Of a stretch of 64,000 bases of DNA, positions 9,377 through 16,627 are shown piece after piece. The position numbers and the translations under genes were made by a program. Origin of the DNA: Elizabethkingia occulta (GTDB taxonomy: Bacteria > Bacteroidota > Bacteroidia > Flavobacteriales > Weeksellaceae); contig NZ_MAHX01000005.1 of the NCBI RefSeq assembly GCF_002023715.1, positions 62,001 to 126,000 on the forward strand. The letters run 5' to 3'. The first letter of the stretch is position 1; each line of letters begins with the position of its first letter. The notes beneath the pieces were generated by a model. That model had not been told where the DNA came from. It searched no databases and saw nothing but the letters and a program-made list of their open reading frames with translations.

Positions 9377-10462
9377 TTAAATGACAATTGAATGGTCTAT
9401 AATTAGATCCCATTTCCCATTTTTGTATTCCGCACGGTAACTGTTTGTATAGCTACTTCCTGCTTTGTCAATATATATAATGTTTGGATTTTTTTTGTCC
9501 TTTTGCATTTTAGAAATTTCTTCTCTAGTTGCTGCCGTAACTTTAATATAATTTGTTTGTTTTTTCTTTTCTTCCGGGATAAATAAAACTCTGATATGAG
9601 GGTTTACCTGATGGAAATAATCACAGTTACTCATATAAATTCCAAAAGTATAATGTAGCTTTTCCGGATTGGAAAATCCGGAATTGACTTGTAATAATTG
9701 TTCGTATAGTTGGGTATACTTATTCTTCTCGGATTTATACATAGGATTCATATCATCAAAATCATTGATTCCGTCATTATCTGTATCTTTGTTATGGGGA
9801 TTTAAACCAAAACTTTTTTCAAAAATGTCATTATAACCATCCTGGTCGGAATCCAGTATCAGATCTTTCAGCTTTATTTTGAAGAATTTTCCGTCCTCTA
9901 TTGCTGAATAATCGTCATAACCGGGAAGTCCCGGAATTTTCACTATTTTTACTAAGCTGCCTTCAATCTGGAAATAATCACCTTTTATAATAGGTTGTTC
10001 CTGAACTTCATTAAAATAATAATGACTAAAACTTAAGCCTAGAAAATATGCTGAAGGTTTGTTGTGCTCGATTTTTAAAAGCCAATAGCCTAATTCATTT
10101 TTGGCAAGAGCATATAAGATATTCCCAATTTGCTGTTTTTTTAGATACCAGAATTGTTCTGAAAACGCTTCGTTGAATAATTTATAATCATTCTTATAGG
10201 CTTTCCATTTTCTTTCCACTTCTTCTTTGGATATATTATGAATGGTATTTCCGATACTATCCGTTTTAAAACTTCTGTAGGTTTTTAGATTTTCAATTTC
10301 AAGATAGTCTGGTTTTTCATTAAGAATTTGCTGTATGGTATAGGTTTTTTCTTCTACATAGGTTTCAAATGAGTTTTCTTTGCCACTCATGAAACATCTG
10401 TCTTCTGTACTTTTGGAGCATGAAAAGATAAATGGTAATAGAAGCCAGTACATTTTTCTCAT
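9377..10462 (-). CDS. Lipoprotein with DxDxDG calcium-binding repeats (second tandem copy)
   Basis: This 361-residue protein starts MRKMYWLLLPFIFSCSKS, a lipoprotein signal with Cys at about residue 15, so it is probably anchored in a membrane facing the periplasm or surface. In the middle are two thrombospondin-type-3-like loops, DSDQDGYND and DTDNDGIND, which usually bind calcium. The N-terminal region (YLEIENLKTYRSF) and the C-terminal region match no function I know. It lies 10 bases downstream of a paralogue (10473-11561) with the same architecture, so the pair is probably one transcript. Function unknown. Confidence 0.75.
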   Translation of the reverse strand: MRKMYWLLLPFIFSCSKSTEDRCFMSGKENSFETYVEEKTYTIQQILNEKPDYLEIENLKTYRSFKTDSIGNTIHNISKEEVERKWKAYKNDYKLFNEAFSEQFWYLKKQQIGNILYALAKNELGYWLLKIEHNKPSAYFLGLSFSHYYFNEVQEQPIIKGDYFQIEGSLVKIVKIPGLPGYDDYSAIEDGKFFKIKLKDLILDSDQDGYNDIFEKSFGLNPHNKDTDNDGINDFDDMNPMYKSEKNKYTQLYEQLLQVNSGFSNPEKLHYTFGIYMSNCDYFHQVNPHIRVLFIPEEKKKQTNYIKVTAATREEISKMQKDKKNPNIIYIDKAGSSYTNSYRAEYKNGKWDLIIDHSIVI

Positions 10463-10472
10463 AGATCATTTT

Positions 10473-11561
10473 TTAAATGACAAATCCTTGACGTATAGTT
10501 ATATCCCACTCTCCATTTTTATATTCTGCTGAACAGCCATCTGAATAACTGTTTCCTGATACCTTAAAATAAAAAATATTTGGATTTTTCTCATCTTTTT
10601 GCATTTTGGAAATATTCTCTCTTGCCACATCCGTTACCTTGGTATAATTGGTTTGCTCTTTCTTATTTTCAGGGATAAATAACGTTTTGATATATGGATT
10701 TACCTGATGAAAATAATCGCAATCATTAATATAAACATTAAAGTAATAATGTAATTTTTCGGGGTTTTCAATACCTGAAGAATTAGCTTGTATTAACTGA
10801 TCATAAAGTTGAGAGAATTTATTTTTCTCTGATTTATACATTGGGTTCATGTCGTTAAAATCGTCGATTCCGTCACCATCTGTGTCTTTATTATTGGGAT
10901 TTAAGCCAAAGCTTTTTTCGAAAATATCATTATAGCCATCCTGGTCGGAATCCAGTATCAGATCTTTCAGCTTTATTTTGAATAATTTTCCGTCCTCTAT
11001 TGCTGAATAATCGTCATAACCGGGAAGTCCCGGAACTTTTACTATTTTTACTAAGCTGCCTTCAATCTGGAAATAATCACCTTTTATAATAGGATTTTCC
11101 TGGATTTTATTGAAGTAATAATGACTAAAGCTTAATCCTAAAAAATAAGCTGAAGGTTTATTTTTTTCAATTTTTAAAAGCCAGTAACCTAGATTATTCT
11201 TTGCAAGTGAATAGAGTGTGTTTTCAATTTGCTGTCTTTGAAGATACCAGAATTGATCGGAAAAGAATTTTTTAAATAATTTATAATCATTCTTATAGGT
11301 TTTTACTCTCTTTTCAGATTCTTCGTCGGATATATTGTGAAAATTGTATTCTGTACTATCTTTTTTAAAGCTTCTGTAGCTTTTCAGGTTTTCAATTTCA
11401 AGGTAGTCAGGTTTTTCATTAAGGATTTGCTGTACAGTATAAGGTATTTCTTCTTTGTAATCTCCATCTCTATTATCCTTTTTGTAAACAAAACACCTGT
11501 CCTCAATATTTTTGGAGCATGAAAAGATAAATGGTAATATAAGCCAGTATATTTTTTTCAT
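10473..11561 (-). CDS. Lipoprotein with DxDxDG calcium-binding repeats (first tandem copy)
   Basis: This 362-residue paralogue of the preceding gene has a lipobox in LILPFIFSCSKN, a QQILNEKPDYLEIENLK block, and TSP3-like loops DSDQDGYND and DTDGDGIDD. The two copies are nearly identical in DNA over about 150 bases in the middle (about 9840-9990 and 10940-11090), while both ends are clearly more diverged. That pattern suggests gene conversion after duplication. It is transcribed first and followed after 10 bases by the second copy. No enzymatic motif is visible; the likely role is surface-associated, but this is unproven. Confidence 0.75.
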   Translation of the reverse strand: MKKIYWLILPFIFSCSKNIEDRCFVYKKDNRDGDYKEEIPYTVQQILNEKPDYLEIENLKSYRSFKKDSTEYNFHNISDEESEKRVKTYKNDYKLFKKFFSDQFWYLQRQQIENTLYSLAKNNLGYWLLKIEKNKPSAYFLGLSFSHYYFNKIQENPIIKGDYFQIEGSLVKIVKVPGLPGYDDYSAIEDGKLFKIKLKDLILDSDQDGYNDIFEKSFGLNPNNKDTDGDGIDDFNDMNPMYKSEKNKFSQLYDQLIQANSSGIENPEKLHYYFNVYINDCDYFHQVNPYIKTLFIPENKKEQTNYTKVTDVARENISKMQKDEKNPNIFYFKVSGNSYSDGCSAEYKNGEWDITIRQGFVI

Positions 11562-11614
11562 AGATTATGATTTCAATAACGTATACAAAAAACGCTCCCA
11601 AATTTATGGAAACG

Positions 11615-11650
11615 TTTAAACCTTGTCAAGGCTTAAAACCTTGACATGGC
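11615..11650. repeat. REP-like palindrome pair built on CCTTGTCAAGG
   Basis: TTTAAACCTTG-T-CAAGGCTTAAA (11615-11637) is a 23-base palindrome with one mismatch. A degenerate second copy, AAAACCTTGACATGGC, follows to 11650. It lies upstream of the lipoprotein start and downstream of the ychF terminator. The form resembles dispersed REP elements of flavobacteria. Confidence 0.45.
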
Positions 11651-11658
11651 TCTATAAT

Positions 11659-11692
11659 ACAATAAAAGCTTCCCACGGGAAGCTTTTATTGT
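11659..11692. terminator. Terminator hairpin downstream of ychF
   Basis: ACAATAAAAGCTTCC and GGAAGCTTTTATTGT form a perfect 15-bp stem around a CACG loop. It lies 17 bases past the ychF stop. The T-runs are inside the stem on both strands. Confidence 0.7.
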
Positions 11693-11708
11693 ATATTTTG
11701 AGGATTAT

Positions 11709-12800
11709 TTACACATTAAATCTGAAGTGCATAATATCACCATCTTGTACGATATATTCCTTTCCTTCTACTCCAAGTTTACCAGCTTCTTTAATTTTAG
11801 CTTCAGTACCATATTGGATATAGTCGTGGTATTTTATTACTTCTGCACGGATAAATCCTTTTTCGAAGTCAGTATGGATAACACCAGCAGCCTGTGGAGC
11901 TGTCCATCCTTTTCCGATAGTCCATGCTCTTACTTCTTTTACCCCGGCAGTAAAGTAAGTCTGAAGATTTAATAAAGTATATGCAGCACGGATAAGACGG
12001 TTTACACCTGGTTCTTCTAATCCAAGTTCTTCAAGGAATATCTGTCTTTCTTCAAAAGTTTCCAATTCGTTTATATCAGCTTCAATCTGAGCTGCTAAAA
12101 CAATAGTCTCAGCACTTTCGGCTTTTGCCATAGCTTCTATCTTTTCAATCCAAGGATTACCGTTTTTTACAGAATTCTCGTCCACATTGCAAACATAAAG
12201 AACCGGCTTGTTTGTCAATAACTGAATTTCAGAAATAATCCCTGCCTGAAAATCATCCATAGGAAATTCTCTTGCATTTCTTCCGCTTTCAATAAATTCA
12301 GAAAGCTTTACTAAAGTTTCATAAGCCAAAATATCATCTCTCTTACCAGATTTTGTTAATTTTTTAGCTTTATCTACTGCTTTAGATACGGCTTCTAAGT
12401 CCTTAAGCTGTAACTCGATATCGATAATGTCTTTGTCTCTTAACGGATCAACAGTGCCTTCTACGTGAGTAATGTTGTCGTTTTCAAAACATCTTAGTAC
12501 GTGAATAATTGCTTCACATTCGCGGATGTTAGCCAGGAACTGGTTTCCTAGACCTTCACCTTTACTTGCTCCTTTTACAAGTCCTGCGATATCTACAATC
12601 TCTACAACTGCAGGTAAAACTCTCTCTGGTTTTACAAGCTTTTCCAGTTCGAATAAACGCTGATCCGGAACAGAAACAGTCCCTACGTTTGGTTCTATAG
12701 TACAGAATGGATAGTTAGCGCTCTGAGCTTTAGCGTTACTTAAACAGTTAAAAAGAGTTGATTTACCTACATTGGGTAAACCTACGATACCACATTTCAT
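11709..12800 (-). CDS. ychF: Redox-regulated ATPase YchF
   Basis: This 363-residue member of the OBG family binds ATP rather than GTP. It associates with ribosomes and has been linked to oxidative-stress control. The P-loop is GLPNVGKST (residues 7-15), followed by DIAGLVKGASKGEGLGNQFL (switch II) and NVDENS at the nucleotide-specificity loop. The C-terminal TGS-like domain contains FTAGVKEVRAWTI and the family's typical ending DGDIMHFRFNV. The length is normal. A TAnnTTTG promoter lies just upstream and a strong hairpin just downstream, so it looks monocistronic. Confidence 0.95.
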   Translation of the reverse strand: MKCGIVGLPNVGKSTLFNCLSNAKAQSANYPFCTIEPNVGTVSVPDQRLFELEKLVKPERVLPAVVEIVDIAGLVKGASKGEGLGNQFLANIRECEAIIHVLRCFENDNITHVEGTVDPLRDKDIIDIELQLKDLEAVSKAVDKAKKLTKSGKRDDILAYETLVKLSEFIESGRNAREFPMDDFQAGIISEIQLLTNKPVLYVCNVDENSVKNGNPWIEKIEAMAKAESAETIVLAAQIEADINELETFEERQIFLEELGLEEPGVNRLIRAAYTLLNLQTYFTAGVKEVRAWTIGKGWTAPQAAGVIHTDFEKGFIRAEVIKYHDYIQYGTEAKIKEAGKLGVEGKEYIVQDGDIMHFRFNV

Positions 12801-12816
12801 TAAAAAATAATTTGTG

Positions 12817-12824
12817 CAAAGATA
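12817..12824 (-). promoter_or_regulatory. -7 promoter element of ychF
   Basis: The minus strand reads TATCTTTG, an exact TAnnTTTG match, 17 bases before the ychF ATG. This implies a very short leader. Confidence 0.55.
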
Positions 12825-12873
12825 AGGTTTAAACTGTTTATTTGAAAATCAGGTTTTCAGGAGTGTACTAAAT

Positions 12874-12903
12874 ATAAAAAATCCCAACATAAAGTCAGGA
12901 TTT
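12874..12903 (-). terminator. Terminator of the DUF493 gene
   Basis: On the minus strand AAATCC and GGATTT enclose a 13-base loop and are followed by a T-run. It lies 21 bases past the stop. The stem is short, so strength is uncertain. Confidence 0.5.
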
Positions 12904-12923
12904 AAATATTTTAAAGTTCAGGT

Positions 12924-13232
12924 TTATAGCATAATAACCCCTTCTATCTTAGCTGTTTCTTTATATAGCTTTATTACATGCTCTGCATCCAGGACGAATG
13001 CTACGATGGTGCAACTCATGTATTTTCCGTTGCTGCTTTCCCGCGTTGAAAACGTATTTTTGGTTTCATCGAAAACTTTATAAATATCAGTCAGCAGACT
13101 CGGATTGTTTTCGATAATAAATTTGAAAGTATAGTCCTCCGGGAAATTATGATGCTCTTCCAGCTGTGTATGCAGCTTTTTGTAAAATTCTTCCGGGTTA
13201 GGTGCTTTGTTAATATTGTTTTCCTTGTTCAT
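12924..13232 (-). CDS. DUF493 family protein (YbeD-like)
   Basis: This 102-residue cytoplasmic protein has the DUF493/YbeD pattern: FPEDYTFKFIIENN, the central SSNGKYMSCTIVAFVLDAEH and the alternating strand-helix order of an ACT-like fold. E. coli YbeD is encoded near lipoate synthesis genes, but its function is not established, and no lipoate genes are present here. It is preceded by the DUF4197 lipoprotein gene on the same strand, 63 bases upstream, and followed by a weak terminator. The family call is fairly sure; the role is unknown. Confidence 0.75.
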   Translation of the reverse strand: MNKENNINKAPNPEEFYKKLHTQLEEHHNFPEDYTFKFIIENNPSLLTDIYKVFDETKNTFSTRESSNGKYMSCTIVAFVLDAEHVIKLYKETAKIEGVIML

Positions 13233-13295
13233 GATCTTTATGTAAAACCTTATAAAAGGTTAGTGAAATAATGCTGCAATTTAATAAAACTTAGA

Positions 13296-13973
13296 TTATT
13301 TCCATGCATTGGGATTGGTAACGTTGTTTACTTCGTAATTTTCAATTACATAGAATAGTCCGTTTACCATCTGTTCGGAAGCTAATCTGGTGATTGGTGA
13401 TGCGGCATTTACATTATTTTTCTTATCCGTACCAAGAATTGTACCCAAAATACCACTGATGCTGCTTCCGCTTAACGCTGTATTTACACTTTTTACAATT
13501 CCATATTCGTTAAGCTTTGCATCTACCTGTGGCTGAATAGCGTCAATTAATTTTTCCCTTGTTTTGTTTTTCAGGTAAGCCGTTGCAGCTCCTTTTCCAC
13601 CGGAAGCAATGTTAATTGCATCTGTAACGGTCATTTCTTTGATGGCCTGAGTTACGATTGGTTTAGAAGTATTAACGGTAAGCTTTGCTGCTTCAGCAAT
13701 ATATTGTTTTTCTTTTTTTACAAGATTGCCTAATCCTACAGACTCCAGAGTATTGTTTACTTTGCGGAGTTCTTCCGGCATTGCAGACTGAATCAGTGCA
13801 TTGGTCATGAATTCCTGTGGATTTCCTAATATACTGAATCCTTGGCTGCTGGCATTGAAAAGAAGATTTTGTAATGCACCAACCCCCATTGTTCCGCCTA
13901 AATTTGAACCACACGACATAAGGCCTCCCGCCATTATTACACCTGCAGTGAGTACAAAAACTGTTTTTTTCAT
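13296..13973 (-). CDS. DUF4197 domain-containing lipoprotein
   Basis: This 225-residue protein has a lipoprotein signal (MKKTVFVLTAGVIMAGGLMSCG, Cys about residue 21). The mature part matches DUF4197: a helical protein with LKNKTREKLIDAIQPQVD in the middle and a C-terminal VNGLFYVIENYE. DUF4197 proteins are widespread exported proteins of unknown function. The 208-base gap upstream separates it from the divergent DoxX gene and must hold both promoters. No partner is evident. Confidence 0.75.
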   Translation of the reverse strand: MKKTVFVLTAGVIMAGGLMSCGSNLGGTMGVGALQNLLFNASSQGFSILGNPQEFMTNALIQSAMPEELRKVNNTLESVGLGNLVKKEKQYIAEAAKLTVNTSKPIVTQAIKEMTVTDAINIASGGKGAATAYLKNKTREKLIDAIQPQVDAKLNEYGIVKSVNTALSGSSISGILGTILGTDKKNNVNAASPITRLASEQMVNGLFYVIENYEVNNVTNPNAWK

Positions 13974-14084
13974 AAGTGACTTATTTTTGCTGTTTGTGAC
14001 AAATAGTATTCCAAACTCTAAATCTGTATAAAGTTTTATATAGCTTTTAACGATTATTAAACAAAATTAGTACTTGTTTTTAGT

Positions 14085-14092
14085 TATATTTG
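14085..14092 (+). promoter_or_regulatory. -7 promoter element of the DoxX gene
   Basis: TATATTTG matches TAnnTTTG. It lies 89 bases before ATG 14182, so the leader would be about 80 bases. An AAGGAG stretch at 14153-14158 lies in that leader but is too far from the start to act as a normal ribosome-binding site. Confidence 0.5.
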
Positions 14093-14181
14093 TTAGGTGC
14101 CTGGTCTTGGGTTATTTGTGATAATTGGTATCCGGCTCTTTTGTCTTTTAAGAAGGAGATAACAGATTAAAATGTATAGAA

Positions 14182-14676
14182 ATGAAACCAGAAAGTTTAA
14201 ACAAAGCAGGGAATGTATTTTATTTAATATGCCGGATGAGTATAGGCCTATTCTTTTTTATTACAGGCCTCAATAAATTGTTCCATCCAGTTTTTCAGGG
14301 CTACATGCTGAATACAATGATTAAAATTGGTTTTTCAGACCCACAGCTTATGGCTCATTTTGTAGCATTTAATGAGGCCCTGTGGGGATTATTGCTGTTA
14401 CTGGGTTTACTTACAAGGCTTAGCTCTTTCTCGCTCATCATCATTATGATCGTAGCAATTACCACTAAAGATATCCACTCTATTCCTACAGAACTTATTC
14501 CGATTGATCCTAAAACAGGCGTCCATCCAATGGATAATTTTACATGGCTTACTTATTTCTTTTTTCTTCCACAGGTCTTATATATTATGCTGTTGGGTAT
14601 GTTTTCCTTCTACGGATATAAAGTTTTCGGACTGGATTATTTCCTTAAAAAGAAAAAAGCATACTCTTCCTGGTAG
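14182..14676 (+). CDS. DoxX family membrane protein
   Basis: This 164-residue protein has four predicted membrane helices (around residues 13-30, 60-78, 82-95 and 125-148). It carries DoxX-family features: GLFFITGLNKLFHP in the first helix and EALWGLLLLLGLLTRLSS in the middle. DoxX proteins are small quinone- or redox-associated inner-membrane proteins whose exact role varies. The last codons and stop lie inside a hairpin that appears to terminate the convergent rsmG gene. The membrane location is firm; the function is only a family-level statement. Confidence 0.75.
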   Translation: MKPESLNKAGNVFYLICRMSIGLFFFITGLNKLFHPVFQGYMLNTMIKIGFSDPQLMAHFVAFNEALWGLLLLLGLLTRLSSFSLIIIMIVAITTKDIHSIPTELIPIDPKTGVHPMDNFTWLTYFFFLPQVLYIMLLGMFSFYGYKVFGLDYFLKKKKAYSSW

Positions 14677-14687
14677 AAGAATATGCT
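14651..14687 (-). terminator. rsmG terminator embedded in the 3' end of the DoxX gene
   Basis: On the minus strand AGCATA-t-TCTTC pairs with GAAGA-g-TATGCT around a 6-base loop, then TTTTTTCTTTTT follows. It lies 28 bases after the rsmG stop. The stem spans the stop codon of the convergent DoxX gene (14674-14676), so one hairpin uses coding DNA of the opposite gene. Confidence 0.65.
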
Positions 14688-14714
14688 GATATTTTATCTA
14701 AAGTTACTGAATAC

Positions 14715-15344
14715 TTAAACGTGTCCTTTAGAAATGTACACTACTTTTTTGGTATCGAAAAATTCACCCTCAAAATAATTTTTCAGATTAAAGATTTCTG
14801 CTTTAATTCCTGCTAATTCCTCCGCTAAATATCCTCCTTTAAGATACAGAACGCCATTATGTTTTGCGTTGAAATTTTCTTTCTCAAACTTTCCTTTTAG
14901 CCATGTAAGAAAAACAGGCATTTGGGTAACAGCACGGCTAACTACAAAATGGAATTTTTCGTTCACCTGCTCAGCCCTTGCATGATATGTTTTTACATTT
15001 TGTAGTCCAAGACCTTCTGCAACAGCATTTACTACTGTAATTTTCTTTCCGATGCTGTCCACTAATGTAAAATGAGCTTCCGGGAATAGAATGGCTAACG
15101 GAATACCCGGAAATCCTCCACCAGTACCAATATCCAGTATTTTAGTATTTTCAGCAAAAGGCATTACTTTAGCAATTCCCAAAGAATGTAAAATGTGCTT
15201 TTCATATAAAGCATCCATATCTTTTCTGGATATTACATTTATTTTCTGGTTCCATTCTGTATACAGATTTTCTAGTTTTTGGAACTGTTCTTTCTGTTTC
15301 TCAGTTATATTGGGGAAATGCTTTAAGATAAGGTCTGCTGACAT
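14715..15344 (-). CDS. rsmG: 16S rRNA (guanine-527-N7)-methyltransferase
   Basis: This 209-residue SAM-dependent methyltransferase modifies G527 in the 530 loop of 16S rRNA. Loss of RsmG gives low-level streptomycin resistance in other bacteria. The SAM-binding motif is ILDIGTGGGFPGIPLAI at about residues 68-84, followed by VDSIGKK, and FVVSRAV lies further on. Length and motif spacing are normal for the family. The start ATG lies 18 bases after a TAnnTTTG element. The gene is divergent from the aminotransferase at 15434. Confidence 0.92.
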   Translation of the reverse strand: MSADLILKHFPNITEKQKEQFQKLENLYTEWNQKINVISRKDMDALYEKHILHSLGIAKVMPFAENTKILDIGTGGGFPGIPLAILFPEAHFTLVDSIGKKITVVNAVAEGLGLQNVKTYHARAEQVNEKFHFVVSRAVTQMPVFLTWLKGKFEKENFNAKHNGVLYLKGGYLAEELAGIKAEIFNLKNYFEGEFFDTKKVVYISKGHV

Positions 15345-15361
15345 ACTTTGTTTTTAGAGCA

Positions 15362-15369
15362 CAAAAATA
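15362..15369 (-). promoter_or_regulatory. -7 promoter element of rsmG
   Basis: The minus strand reads TATTTTTG, matching TAnnTTTG, 18 bases before the start codon. Confidence 0.5.
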
Positions 15370-15403
15370 ATGATAATTCCACGAAAAATTTCGGATAATC
15401 CTT

Positions 15404-15411
15404 TACCTTTG
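15404..15411 (+). promoter_or_regulatory. -7 promoter element of the 15434 aminotransferase
   Basis: TACCTTTG matches TAnnTTTG and lies 23 bases before ATG 15434. It is divergent from the rsmG promoter 35 bases away. Confidence 0.55.
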
Positions 15412-15433
15412 TTAACAATAAAAATTAAAAACT

Positions 15434-16624
15434 ATGGAAAAATATTCGGATCGACTGAACAGATTAAGTTATTCTCAGACATTTGTAATGTCTAACAAAG
15501 TAAGAGAAATGCGCGCGCAAGGGGTTAATGTAATAGGTTTAACTTTGGGAGAACCAGACTTCGATATTCCGGATAATATAAAACAAGCAGCATTCGATGC
15601 TATCAATGAAAACTTTAGCCACTACTCTCCTGTTCCGGGGTTTTTGGAACTTCGTGAGGCTATTTCCAGAAAACTGAAGAGAGATAACAATCTGGATTAT
15701 AAAGCAAATCAGATCGTAGTATCAAACGGTGCAAAACAATCTATTGTTAATGTACTTTTTGCTATTATTAATGATGGAGATGAAGTTATCCTGCCTACTC
15801 CTTATTGGGTAAGCTACGATGAAATGGTAAAAGTAGTTGGCGGAACAAGTGTTTTTATTGAAACTTCAATAGATACTGAATTCAAAATGACTGCAGAGCA
15901 GCTGGAAGCAGTAATTACTCCAAAAACAAAAGCAATTTTATATAGTTCGCCTTGTAATCCTTCTGGTAGTTATTATACCCATGAAGAATTAGAAGCGATC
16001 GCAAATGTTGTAGCTAAATATCCTCAGATTACTATTATCTCTGATGAGATCTATGAATATCTTAATTATGAAGGAGAACATACAAGTATTGCAGAATTCC
16101 CTCAGGTATATGAACAAACAGCGGTAATCAACGGAATGTCTAAAGCTTTCGCTATGACAGGATGGAGAATTGGTTACTGTGCTGCACCAACATGGTTGGC
16201 TTCAGCTTGTGATAAAGTACAGGGACAGATGACTTCTGGTGCTAATACAATGGCTCAAAGAGCTTCTATTGTAGCATTAGATGCAGGAAAAGAACATTAT
16301 CAGTCTATGATCGATTCTTTCCAGAAAAGAAGAGATCTTGTATACGATCTGATGAAAGAAATTCCTGGTTTTAAAGTAAACAAGCCTAAGAGTGCTTTCT
16401 ATATCTTCCCTGAAATTTCCTATTATATTGGAAAAACACTAAACGGGAAAGAAATTAAAGATTCAGACGACTTTGCAATGTTTTTATTAGACGAAGCTAA
16501 AGTTGCTTGTGTAGGCGGCGTTTCATTTGGAGCTCCGGAATGTATACGTTTCTCATATGCATCTTCCGAAGCAGACCTTATAGAAGCCGCTAAAAGGATG
16601 AAAGAAACCCTATCCAAATATTAA
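15434..16624 (+). CDS. Pyridoxal-phosphate aminotransferase, aspartate aminotransferase type
   Basis: This 396-residue class I aminotransferase most resembles the aspartate/prephenate aminotransferase group (I-gamma). Visible elements are LTLGEPDFDIPDNIKQAA at the N-terminus, VSNGAKQSI, PCNPSGSYY, SDEIYEYL, the PLP lysine in NGMSKAFAMTGWRIGY and the carboxylate-binding arginine region ECIRFSYASS near the C-terminus. It would interconvert aspartate and oxaloacetate in the cytoplasm, feeding the aspartate family of amino acids. It is followed after 3 bases by an M16 peptidase gene, so the two are probably co-transcribed; no functional tie is obvious. Confidence 0.88.
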   Translation: MEKYSDRLNRLSYSQTFVMSNKVREMRAQGVNVIGLTLGEPDFDIPDNIKQAAFDAINENFSHYSPVPGFLELREAISRKLKRDNNLDYKANQIVVSNGAKQSIVNVLFAIINDGDEVILPTPYWVSYDEMVKVVGGTSVFIETSIDTEFKMTAEQLEAVITPKTKAILYSSPCNPSGSYYTHEELEAIANVVAKYPQITIISDEIYEYLNYEGEHTSIAEFPQVYEQTAVINGMSKAFAMTGWRIGYCAAPTWLASACDKVQGQMTSGANTMAQRASIVALDAGKEHYQSMIDSFQKRRDLVYDLMKEIPGFKVNKPKSAFYIFPEISYYIGKTLNGKEIKDSDDFAMFLLDEAKVACVGGVSFGAPECIRFSYASSEADLIEAAKRMKETLSKY

Positions 16625-16627
16625 TAT

